Of a DNA stretch of 64,000 nucleotides, positions 33,483 through 41,075 are shown piece by piece (within the stretch, counting starts at the first letter, position 1; each line of letters begins with the position of its first letter). The DNA is from JANPIX01 sp031425195. Its GTDB lineage: Bacteria > Pseudomonadota > Alphaproteobacteria > Rhodobacterales > Rhodobacteraceae. The notes under the pieces are model-generated. The model saw only the letters and a program-made list of their open reading frames with translations. It ran no database searches and was not told the DNA's origin. The stretch covers positions 39,919 to 103,918 of the forward strand of contig JANPIX010000022.1 of assembly GCA_031425195.1 (NCBI GenBank), in the 5' to 3' direction. The position numbers and the translations under genes are program-made.

Positions 33483-35658
33483 GGGTCAGGTGCGGGGGGC
33501 CGGCGCTGATGGTGCCGATGATTGCGGCATGGGCGCCCTGAGCGCAAAGCTGGGTGACGAGGGTTAGGGCCTTGTCCGCAGGAACCGCCGCCAGAAGGCC
33601 ACCGCAGGTTTGCGGATCAAACAGCAGGGCCGCGCGGGGGGATTCCGTGAAGGCCATGTTCCAGACCGTTGCCGCGCGGTTATCGGGGGCGAGGGTGGAG
33701 GCCGTGCCCGCGCGGGCCAGATCCTCGGCACCCGGAAGAACGGGGATATCGGCAAGCCTCACCAGCGCGGCACAGCCCGAGGCGGTGAGCATTTCCAGAA
33801 GATGCCCGGCAAGGCCGAAACCCGTGACGTCGGTCATCGCGTGGGCATGGGCGGCCAGAAGGGCCGCGTCGCTGTGCATGGGGCGGACCATGCTTTCCTG
33901 CGCTGTGGCCAACGCCTCGCCAACAATCAGGCCGGGCAGGCGGGTGCCCGCCATGGCGGCGGCAAGGATTGTGCCGGTGCCCAGCGCCTTGGTCAGGATC
34001 AGCGCATCGCCGGGGCGCGCGCCGCTTTTGGGGATCACCCGGGGGGCAAGTCCGGTGACGGTAAAGCCGATGGTCAGTTCCGCGCCGATGCTGGTGTGCC
34101 CGCCGATGATATCGGCGCCGGCGGCGCGGAACACATCGCCCGCCGCATCCATGATTTCGGTCAGGGTGCGGGACTGGAGGGTTGCCGACAGTGGGGGCAG
34201 GACGATCTGCGCCAGCGCGCCCTGGGGTGCGGCCCCCATGGCCCAGATGTCGCCCAAGGCATGAACGGCGGCGATGCGCGCCATCAGGGCGGCATCCTGC
34301 GTCACAGTGCGCAGGTGATCGGTGGTGATCACCTGCAGGCCGCTGCCGTGGCGCAGGACGGCGGCGTCGTCGCCCGGCCCGGTCAGCACATCGGCGCGCG
34401 TCATCGCGGGCAGGCTGCCCAGCGCCGCCGTCAGGGCGGCAGGCCCGACTTTGGCCCCGCATCCCGCACAGGCGGGTTTGAGGCCGACGGCAGCGGCCAG
34501 ACCAGCGGCCGCCAGACGGGGCAGGGCGGGCAGCGGCATGGCGGGCAGGTCGGTGAGCCGCGCCATGAATTTCGTGTCGATCGCGTTCTTCCACGACCAC
34601 AGGAGCGGCCCCTGCAGCGTCAGCCCATGCCGTTCGGCGAGGGCTGTTTTAGACCCCATGGAGATCAGCTTCAGATAGTCCTTTTGCGGGGCATAGCGGC
34701 GCATCTTGCCCGCGCCTGACAGTGCCACCGTCAGGTTGGCAAACAGCGGCCCCGCCTCGCGCACCGCAAAGACTCCGGCCTTGGGGCGGGGGTTGCCCAG
34801 AAGGTTGGCGCAGTCGCCGGCGGCAAAGATCACCGGGTCCGAGGTTTGCAGAGTGGGCGCGACATCCAGAAACCCATCGGTCACCGCAAGATCACAGGCC
34901 GACAGCCAACCGGGCGGGCGGGCCCCTGCCGCCGACAGGGTGAAATCCGAGGGAAGTTCGCTGCCATCAGACAGATGGACCATCCCGGCATCCAGCGACG
35001 TGGGGCGCACGCCGACCCGCACCTGCACCCCTGCCCGTGCCATGGCGGCGGCGAGGATGGCTCGGGCGCGGTCGCCGAGGAGCGGCAGAATGGTCGGGCT
35101 GCCCTCGACCACCGTGACGCGGCTTTGCGGGCCGAGCCTGTGGGCTGCGGCCATGGCGAGTTCGACGCCCGCCACACCGCCGCCGATGACGACAACACGC
35201 GGCGCGGAGGGGTTTTGATCGACGAAGGCCTGCCAGCCCGCCGCGAAACCGCCAAGCGGTTTGGCCGCCATCCCGAAATCGGCAAAGCCGGGAAGATCGG
35301 GCAGATCGGAGGTGATGCCCACATTGACCGACGCCACATCAAAGGCGATGAGCCTGCGCCCGGCGAGATGGACAAGGCGGGTGGCGCGGTCGATGCCCGT
35401 CACCTGATCCAACACAATTCGCGCCCCGGCGAACCGCGCCAGCGCGACAAGGTCGATCATCATGTCGTGCCGTGCGTAATGCCCCGCCACATAGCCCGGC
35501 AACATGCCTGTATAAGGGGCCACCGGACCGGGGTTGATGATCGTCAGCCGCGCGCCGGGCAGCGGGTTCATCCCCCACATCCGCAGCACAAGCGCGTGCG
35601 TGTGCCCGCCTCCGATCAGCACAAGATCCTGCACAAGGGGAAAGGGGGCAGCAAACAT
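33472..35658 (-). CDS. selD: Selenide, water dikinase SelD fused to an FAD/NAD(P)H oxidoreductase
   Basis: A 728-aa fusion. Residues 1 to about 385 are a pyridine-nucleotide-disulfide/NDH-2-like flavoprotein: FAD loop GGGHTH (16-21), NAD loop GGGVAGVE (159-166) and the second FAD motif AAGDCANL (279-286). From about 390 it is SelD: PACAGCGAK carries the catalytic cysteine equivalent to E. coli Cys17 (here Cys400) and the lysine equivalent to Lys20 (Lys403). GGHTS, TDVTGFGLAGHLLEM and DPQTCGGLL follow as in the family. SelD makes selenophosphate from selenide and ATP. The oxidoreductase may reduce a selenium compound in situ; such fusions are known. Confidence 0.94.
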   Translation of the reverse strand: MFAAPFPLVQDLVLIGGGHTHALVLRMWGMNPLPGARLTIINPGPVAPYTGMLPGYVAGHYARHDMMIDLVALARFAGARIVLDQVTGIDRATRLVHLAGRRLIAFDVASVNVGITSDLPDLPGFADFGMAAKPLGGFAAGWQAFVDQNPSAPRVVVIGGGVAGVELAMAAAHRLGPQSRVTVVEGSPTILPLLGDRARAILAAAMARAGVQVRVGVRPTSLDAGMVHLSDGSELPSDFTLSAAGARPPGWLSACDLAVTDGFLDVAPTLQTSDPVIFAAGDCANLLGNPRPKAGVFAVREAGPLFANLTVALSGAGKMRRYAPQKDYLKLISMGSKTALAERHGLTLQGPLLWSWKNAIDTKFMARLTDLPAMPLPALPRLAAAGLAAAVGLKPACAGCGAKVGPAALTAALGSLPAMTRADVLTGPGDDAAVLRHGSGLQVITTDHLRTVTQDAALMARIAAVHALGDIWAMGAAPQGALAQIVLPPLSATLQSRTLTEIMDAAGDVFRAAGADIIGGHTSIGAELTIGFTVTGLAPRVIPKSGARPGDALILTKALGTGTILAAAMAGTRLPGLIVGEALATAQESMVRPMHSDAALLAAHAHAMTDVTGFGLAGHLLEMLTASGCAALVRLADIPVLPGAEDLARAGTASTLAPDNRAATVWNMAFTESPRAALLFDPQTCGGLLAAVPADKALTLVTQLCAQGAHAAIIGTISAGPPHLTLTP

Positions 35659-36022
35659 CAGAGCGCTCCAGAGGGTTGGCTTTGCCTAGCACGGGCGGGG
35701 TGGGGGGTGACAGGGGGGCATTGGGATCGGGTATCATTGGGGCCGGGCTGCGCCCGACAGGCGAGCGGGTTGGTTGTTTGATCTGGCGGTTCTGGAATTT
35801 GGGCATAGGCACAGGTTGGACGGCGGGAGCCACTTCTGAGGAGCACCTGCGTTCCGCCATTCACAACACGCAAGGGAGTGATGCGGCGCATTTGACGTCG
35901 GGCTTGCCTTGGGTTGAGGGCCGGGATCGCGCGGCAGTCGTGCGGGTGGGCTTCTTGATGCAGGGGCCGGGGGTGTTGTATTGGTCTGCCAAACCCGGTG
36001 CGTGGGAAAAAGGGGTTGTGGC
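35659..36022. other. Intergenic stretch with no recognised gene
   Basis: About 364 nt between divergent selD and the small exported protein. An open frame of 145 codons (35676-36113, plus strand) crosses it, but its residues have no domain-like pattern and it overlaps the better-supported gene at 36023. I see no tRNA, riboswitch fold or repeat. It presumably holds the promoters for both directions. Confidence 0.4.
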
Positions 36023-36364
36023 TTGGCAGGCGTGCGATTGGCGGCAAGACCGGGATGGGCACGGGTTTTCTGGTCAGTCGCCCTGTTCCTTGCGCCGTTC
36101 TTCGCCACCGTGACGCTTGGCCCGGGTGCCTTTGCCGAAGCGGTGTCGGCGACGGACTTTGACCACGGCCATTCGCATGTGTTGGACGGAAAAGCGTCGG
36201 CATCGCACGATGCGACGGACCATGAACATCAGAACTTCGCACTGATCCCGCGTGCCGACCAATCGGGCCCGGGCAGCGCGGCACAAGATATGTTCATCGA
36301 CGCGTCTTTCGCATCCGGGCTTGAACGGGACGGGCCAAGACGGCCCCCGCGTCCCGGCGTCTGA
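36023..36364 (+). CDS. Small exported His-rich protein upstream of HupE-like gene
   Basis: A 113-aa protein with a signal-like start (basic residues, then FWSVALFLAPFFATVTLG and a likely AFA cleavage site near 40). The mature part is short and histidine/aspartate-rich (DFDHGHSHVLDGKASASHDATDHEHQN), then a tail ending ERDGPRRPPRPGV. The His-Asp clusters suggest metal binding in the periplasm. The start is TTG at 36023, supported by AAGGGG 7 nt upstream; an alternative GTG is at 36032. It lies 54 nt before the HupE/UreJ gene and probably shares its transcript. I do not recognise a named family. Confidence 0.6.
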   Translation: MAGVRLAARPGWARVFWSVALFLAPFFATVTLGPGAFAEAVSATDFDHGHSHVLDGKASASHDATDHEHQNFALIPRADQSGPGSAAQDMFIDASFASGLERDGPRRPPRPGV

Positions 36365-36418
36365 CCTGCCGCCTTTGGCGGCGTCGACGTTTTGAGACAC
36401 ATCTTCAAGGAAACAAGC

Positions 36419-37147
36419 ATGAGTAATCGGATGCAAATCCCGTGGTTTGCGGATCGTGGTCCGTCATGGATCATGGTCCAGCTTGCCACAATTGCAATAA
36501 CACTGTTCTGGGCGCAGGCGGCACTGGCCCATGCCGTCACCCTTGGCGACAAGGGCTATATCGAGGAAATCACCGGGCCGCAGATCATCCCGTTCCTGTA
36601 TCTTGGTGCCAAGCACATGGTGACGGGATATGACCATATCCTGTTCCTGTTTGGTGTGATCTTCTTTCTTTACGGGATGAAGGAGATCGGGCTTTACGTC
36701 ACGCTTTTCGCCATCGGCCATTCGACGACGATGATCATCGGCGTCTGGTTCAACTTTGGCATCAACGCCTATGTCATCGATGCGATCATCGGGTTTTCGG
36801 TGGTTTACAAGGCGCTGGACAACCTTGGCGCGTTCCGGGCGTGGTTCGGGGTGCAGCCTGATACAAGGGCGGCAACGATTGTCTTCGGGTTCCTGCATGG
36901 CATTGGCCTTGCGTCGAAGATCATCGATTACGGGATCTCGCCCGACGGGCTGTTGATCAACCTGATCGCCTTCAACGTCGGTGTCGAACTGGGGCAACTG
37001 ACAGCTTTGGCCCTGATCCTGATCGTCATGCGGCGCTGGCGCGCCACACCGTCGTTCGAGCGTCAGGCCTACCGTGCAAACGTCATCATGATGGGACTGG
37101 GTTTTTACCTGATGGGCTTGCAGCTTGTCGGTCTGGCCATGTCCTGA
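36419..37147 (+). CDS. HupE/UreJ-family membrane protein
   Basis: A 242-aa membrane protein of the HupE/UreJ_2 type with about six to seven helices. The conserved histidine-rich first block reads AKHMVTGYDHILFLFGVIFF (about 65-85) with the HxxxGxDHxLF signature, and a second occurs in FAIGHSTTMI, then FLHGIGLASKI. In other bacteria HupE and UreJ are linked to nickel or cobalt uptake. The N-terminus (IMVQLATIAITLFWAQAALAHA) looks like a signal peptide. AAGGAA lies 7 nt before the ATG. There are no hydrogenase, urease or cobalamin genes in the window to fix the metal. Confidence 0.85.
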   Translation: MSNRMQIPWFADRGPSWIMVQLATIAITLFWAQAALAHAVTLGDKGYIEEITGPQIIPFLYLGAKHMVTGYDHILFLFGVIFFLYGMKEIGLYVTLFAIGHSTTMIIGVWFNFGINAYVIDAIIGFSVVYKALDNLGAFRAWFGVQPDTRAATIVFGFLHGIGLASKIIDYGISPDGLLINLIAFNVGVELGQLTALALILIVMRRWRATPSFERQAYRANVIMMGLGFYLMGLQLVGLAMS

Positions 37148-37159
37148 GGAGAAAACGAA

Positions 37160-37975
37160 ATGAAAGACAAGATTGACATCACGCGCGCGCCCCTTGTCGC
37201 CCCGCGTCCAAGCCCGCAGATCCGCAGCGTTGAAACCACCTCCGGCGGCCTGATCCGGTCCACCGTGATTGCCGGAACGGCGGCGCTGGCTGTGCTGACG
37301 GTGGTCTATCTGCCGTCTGAGTATGGAATCGACCCCACCGGTTTTGGTGCCGTGCTGGGTCTGACAGAGATGGGGCAGATCAAGCAGCAGCTTTATGCCG
37401 AAGCCGAGGCGGATGCCGCTGCAACGCCGGTGGTTCTTGCCCCCGCCGTCATGGCGCGGCTGGACCGGATGGAGGCGCAGCTTGTGGCCATCGGGGCCAT
37501 TGTCGGTGCGCCGATGGGTGCGGCAGTTGCGCGTGCATTGGACGGGGCGTCAGAGGCAATGACGGGGATAGCGACCGATGCTGTGGCGGTGCCGGACCCC
37601 GTGCCGGGAAACGCAGCCCCTGCGCCAGCGGTCGAGGCAGAGGTGGCCGAGGCGATCACATCGGAATGGCGGGACGAACGAAGCTATACGCTCGTCCCCG
37701 GTGAAGGGATCGAGGTGAAGCTGGTGATGCAGGAAGGCCAGACCGCGCGGTTTGAATGGACCGCGAACGGTGGGGTGGTGAACTTTGACACCCACGGCGA
37801 CGGCGGCGGGCAGAAGATCAGCTATGAAACTGGGCGGGGTGTGCCCGGACAGGCAGGCGAATTGACCGCTGCCTTCACGGGAAACCACGGCTGGTTCTGG
37901 CGCAATCGCACCGACGCCCCGGTGACTGTGACGCTGCGGACTGCGGGCGACTATGCCGAGGTGAAGGCACCCTGA
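37160..37975 (+). CDS. Single-pass membrane-anchored periplasmic protein (unknown function)
   Basis: A 271-aa protein. The first 30 residues are cytoplasmic and polar, then one helix STVIAGTAALAVLTVVYLP (about 34-52), then an alanine/glutamate-rich linker with a predicted helical EAEAD region. The C-terminal domain (about 165-271) is beta-rich: YTLVPGEGIEVKLVMQEGQ, ARFEWTANGGVVNFDTHGDG, NHGWFWRNRTDAPVTVTLRT. The pattern of an aromatic-glycine loop then TxxPVTVTLRT recalls GOLD/emp24-like beta sandwiches, but this is a hint only. It follows the HupE gene by 12 nt, so the two products probably work together. Confidence 0.7.
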   Translation: MKDKIDITRAPLVAPRPSPQIRSVETTSGGLIRSTVIAGTAALAVLTVVYLPSEYGIDPTGFGAVLGLTEMGQIKQQLYAEAEADAAATPVVLAPAVMARLDRMEAQLVAIGAIVGAPMGAAVARALDGASEAMTGIATDAVAVPDPVPGNAAPAPAVEAEVAEAITSEWRDERSYTLVPGEGIEVKLVMQEGQTARFEWTANGGVVNFDTHGDGGGQKISYETGRGVPGQAGELTAAFTGNHGWFWRNRTDAPVTVTLRTAGDYAEVKAP

Positions 37976-37984
37976 GCCTTCGCG

Positions 37985-38016
37985 CCCGATCCTGCCTGCG
38001 GAATGGCGGGATCGGG
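37985..38016 (+). terminator. Strong hairpin after the HupE module
   Basis: CCCGATCCTGCC (37985-37996) pairs with GGCGGGATCGGG (38005-38016), 12 bp with one G-T pair and an 8-nt loop. No run of T follows (GCTTACC), so termination may be Rho-dependent or weak; as a hairpin it is convincing. It closes the three-gene unit before the hydantoinase gene. Confidence 0.5.
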
Positions 38017-38071
38017 GCTTACCTTGGGCGGTGGCTGCGGTATGAAGGGCCAAACAGGCGGGGCCGCGGGG

Positions 38072-40090
38072 ATGAGTTTCTTTCTGGGTGTGGATACTGG
38101 CGGCACCTATACGGATGCCGTCATTCTGGATGTGGCGGGGAACCGGGTGATCGGGTCGGCGAAATCGCTGACCACACGGGCGGATCTGTCTTTGGGTATC
38201 GGCGGGGCGGTGGATGCGGCGCTGGCCAGCGCGGGGGTGCCGGCGTCGCAGATCGCCATGGTCTCGCTTTCCACCACGCTGGCGACCAATGCGCTGGTGG
38301 AGGGGCAGGGCGGGCGCGTGGCGTTGATCTTCATCGGCTTTGACCCCGGCGATCTGGAACGCGGCGGTTTGACCGAGGCGTTGGGCCGCGACCCCGTGGT
38401 GCAGGTTGCGGGCGGGCATACGCATGCGGGCACGGAGTTTGCAGCCCTTGATCTCGCGGCGCTGGAGGCGGCTGCGGCGGCGCATGGGCCGGATGTGATG
38501 GGGTTTGCGGTGGCCAGCCGGTTTGGCACGCGGAACCCGGCGCATGAGCTTGCGGCGCGTGACATTCTGCGGCGGGTGTCGGGGCGGGCTGTTACCTGTT
38601 CGCATGAATTGAGTGCGGCGTTGAATGGGCCGAAGCGGGCCTTGACGGCGGTGTTGAACGCGCGGCTGATCGGGATGATCGACCGGCTGGTTTCGGCCTG
38701 CGAACAGCATCTGTTGCGCGCGGGGATCACGGCGCCGCTGATGGTGGTGCGGGGGGACGGGGCGCTGATTTCGGCGGCGATGGTGCGGGAGCGGCCGATC
38801 GAGACGATCCTTTCGGGCCCGGCGGCAAGCATTGTGGGGGCGCGGTGGCTGACGGGGGCGGTGGATGCGCTGGTCAGTGACATCGGGGGCACGACCACGG
38901 ATGTGGCGCTGCTGCGAGGCGGATTGCCGGAGATTGATCCGCGCGGGGCGCAGGTGGGCGGGTTCCGCACGATGGTCGAGGCGGTGGCGATGCGGACCAC
39001 GGGCCTTGGCGGCGACAGCGAAGTGCATCTGGTGACCGAGGGGCTGGACGGCGGGATGCGGCTTGGCCCGCGCCGGTTGATCCCGGTGTCGCTGCTGGCA
39101 GTGCAGGCGCGCGACATGGTTCACGCGGCGCTGGACCGGGCGCTGCATGCCGATGCGGTGGGGGAATTCGACGGACGATTCGTGGTGCCGATGCCGGGGC
39201 AGACGGGCGGGCTGTCGGACCGTGAGGCGGCGCTTCTGGCGCGGATCACCGGGCCGATGCCGATGGCACAACCGCTTGGCAGCCGGCTGGAGGCTGCGGC
39301 GATGGACAGGCTGGTGGCGCGCGGATTGGTGATGGTGGCAGGCGTCACGCCATCGGATGCGAGCCATGTTCTGGGGCGGCAGTCGGGGTGGGATACCGAG
39401 GCGGCGGTCAAGGCGGTGCGTCTGATGGGGCGCAGGCGGAACGGGCGGGGCGACCGCTTTGCCGATGATCCGGTGGTCTTGTCGCAGGCCGTGATCGACC
39501 AGTTGACACGGCAGACTGTCGATGTGCTGCTGGAGGCGGCCTTTGCGGAAGACCCGGTGTTCGCCGGGCAGGACAGCGCGGCACTTGCGCGCCATCCGCT
39601 GACGCAGGCGGGGCTGGACGGGCACCGGTCTGTCATCGCGCTGTCGGCGCGGCTGGCGGTGCCTGTCATCGGCCTTGGCGCGTCGGCATCAACTTATTAC
39701 GGCGCGGTGGGGGCGCGGCTGGGGTGCGAGATGATCCTGCCCGAACATGCCGGGGTGGCCAATGCCATCGGGGCCGTCGTGGGCCAGATCAGCCAGCGCG
39801 CCAGTGGGCTGGTATCCAGCCCCGCCGCCGGGCGGTTCGTGGCCCATCTTTCGGGCGGGTTGCAGGCCTTTGCCAGCCGCGCTGCCGCGTTCGAGGCGAT
39901 GGAGGCCGCCTTGCGCGTTGACGCGGCCGAGCGCGCCACCCGCGCCGGGGCCGACGCCGTGCTGCTGACCGTGGTGCAGGACGTACGCGAGGCCGAAGTG
40001 GAAGGCACCCCGATGTTCATCGAGGCCACGATCACAGTGACCGCCACAGGCCGCCCCCGCGTGGCCCACATCACCGCAGAATCCGCTTGA
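38072..40090 (+). CDS. Hydantoinase/oxoprolinase family protein, HyuA-type subunit alone
   Basis: A 672-aa protein of the HyuA/ASKHA fold. Phosphate-binding motifs are FLGVDTGGTYTDAVI (about 4-18) and DIGGTTTDVALLRGG (about 271-285), with LSTTLATNALVEG between. HyuA homologues open lactam or hydantoin rings with ATP. No HyuB partner follows: the next feature is a tRNA. The C-terminal third includes GASASTYYGAVGARLGCEMILPE, as in family members that stand alone. The ATG at 38072 (MSFFLGVDTGG) is preferred; upstream in-frame starts (38042, 38003) add residues with no family pattern. The substrate is unknown. Confidence 0.87.
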   Translation: MSFFLGVDTGGTYTDAVILDVAGNRVIGSAKSLTTRADLSLGIGGAVDAALASAGVPASQIAMVSLSTTLATNALVEGQGGRVALIFIGFDPGDLERGGLTEALGRDPVVQVAGGHTHAGTEFAALDLAALEAAAAAHGPDVMGFAVASRFGTRNPAHELAARDILRRVSGRAVTCSHELSAALNGPKRALTAVLNARLIGMIDRLVSACEQHLLRAGITAPLMVVRGDGALISAAMVRERPIETILSGPAASIVGARWLTGAVDALVSDIGGTTTDVALLRGGLPEIDPRGAQVGGFRTMVEAVAMRTTGLGGDSEVHLVTEGLDGGMRLGPRRLIPVSLLAVQARDMVHAALDRALHADAVGEFDGRFVVPMPGQTGGLSDREAALLARITGPMPMAQPLGSRLEAAAMDRLVARGLVMVAGVTPSDASHVLGRQSGWDTEAAVKAVRLMGRRRNGRGDRFADDPVVLSQAVIDQLTRQTVDVLLEAAFAEDPVFAGQDSAALARHPLTQAGLDGHRSVIALSARLAVPVIGLGASASTYYGAVGARLGCEMILPEHAGVANAIGAVVGQISQRASGLVSSPAAGRFVAHLSGGLQAFASRAAAFEAMEAALRVDAAERATRAGADAVLLTVVQDVREAEVEGTPMFIEATITVTATGRPRVAHITAESA

Positions 40091-40125
40091 CGCCCCGCGC
40101 CGCCCTGCCTATTCCCCGCCGCAGT

Positions 40126-40202
40126 GGCTAGGTAGCTCAGCTGGTTAGAGCACGCGACTCATAATCGCGGGGTCGGGGGTTCGAGTCCCCCCCTCGCCAC
40201 CA
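40126..40202 (+). tRNA. tRNA-Met (anticodon CAT, elongator type)
   Basis: A 77-nt cloverleaf ending in genomic CCA. Acceptor GGCTAGG (40126-40132) pairs with CCTCGCC (40192-40198) except position 4, where T faces C. D stem GCTC/GAGC, anticodon stem CGCGA/TCGCG with loop CTCATAA (anticodon CAT at 40160-40162), T stem GGGGG/CCCCC with loop TTCGAGT. Identity as elongator methionine tRNA is from the anticodon and similarity to the E. coli elongator; tRNA-Ile with lysidine-modified CAT is a less likely alternative. Confidence 0.93.
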
Positions 40203-40372
40203 CTTTTCCATCCAAGATCATGATGACATTTGAAAACGCCTTGCATAGAAGGTTCTTATGAGAACGTTCATGCGCCGTCGTTATCAAGCTTTGAGTTGCC
40301 GCACACACTAACTGTAGCGGAAAAAGAGCCTAATGCGAGAACACTTTCGTTTGTGCTGAGGGCGGAATTGGA

Positions 40373-40831
40373 ATGACCCCGCAACAGCTTTTGCGACACA
40401 TTCAAACCCTTCCTGCTGACACACCAAAGCACCTTGCGCTGTCAGATGATCTTGCAGAAGGTGCCGGCATTGGCAGGGCATGGTATAAGCATCAGAAAGA
40501 ACATTGGCAGGGGTGGCTGGGTGCTTATAACGGCCCGGGCGCGTATAACCGCAAGGAATGGGCAAGCCGCGACGCCAAATTCATCTGGAACCACATCCAA
40601 TGCGCGCCGATGCTTTATTGGCTGGCCGAGGCGCTGGACTTGCCGGATGACGATCTGGACCTCGCCTATCACGACATCCTTGCCGCGCCCAAGCGCTACG
40701 CTTCACAATGTGCGGCATTGCGCCGCGTTTTTCCCTGGTCATCGGTAGAGCAGGCCCTTTTGAAGCGCCCGATCGGCAAAATGGCGAAGATAAAGTCAGC
40801 ATTACAATCGTGGATCGGATCAGCAGACTGA
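40373..40831 (+). CDS. Hypothetical soluble protein next to tRNA-Met
   Basis: A 152-aa protein that I do not recognise. It looks soluble and helical, with many tryptophans and tyrosines in the middle (RAWYKHQKEHWQGWLGAY, FIWNHIQCAPMLYWLAEAL), then a basic end (RPIGKMAKIKSAL). A decent purine-rich site (GGCGGAATTGGA) precedes the ATG. The 170 nt between the tRNA and this gene are less GC-rich than the rest of the window and hold no other gene. The position just past a tRNA 3' end and the base composition suggest foreign DNA, but no integrase is seen. Confidence 0.6.
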   Translation: MTPQQLLRHIQTLPADTPKHLALSDDLAEGAGIGRAWYKHQKEHWQGWLGAYNGPGAYNRKEWASRDAKFIWNHIQCAPMLYWLAEALDLPDDDLDLAYHDILAAPKRYASQCAALRRVFPWSSVEQALLKRPIGKMAKIKSALQSWIGSAD

Positions 40832-41075
40832 CCGGGCTTGGCGCAGCCAGGTCAAACGCATTGGGTTAAAGCGCAGCATGTGGTTCGCATTGAGGGCATC
40901 GCTCTCATCGCTTACGCAGTTGGTGTACAATTCATAAGGTATAAAGACGAGTTACCCGCGGAAGTCCCTTCCTATTGAACTTCGCATCTATTCCACTCTC
41001 CCATGCCGTCGCCCCCACCAGCAAACCCCCGCCCGCTTCCCCCCAACCACCTTGCAATCGTGCCATCGTGCGGGC

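Noticed and set aside
35676..36113. 145-codon plus-strand frame between selD and the HupE module
   Set aside because: No domain-like pattern and it overlaps the better-supported exported protein in another frame.
37550..39625. Minus-strand open frame of about 690 codons across the anchor protein and the HyuA-type gene
   Set aside because: Rich in Arg/Pro/His as expected for antisense of GC-rich coding DNA, and it crosses two genes with clear motifs.
40252..40268. Possible LexA/SOS box (GTTC repeats) after the tRNA
   Set aside because: The two GTTC words are separated by 10 nt, not the 7 nt of the alphaproteobacterial box; the region also makes a small 5-bp hairpin.
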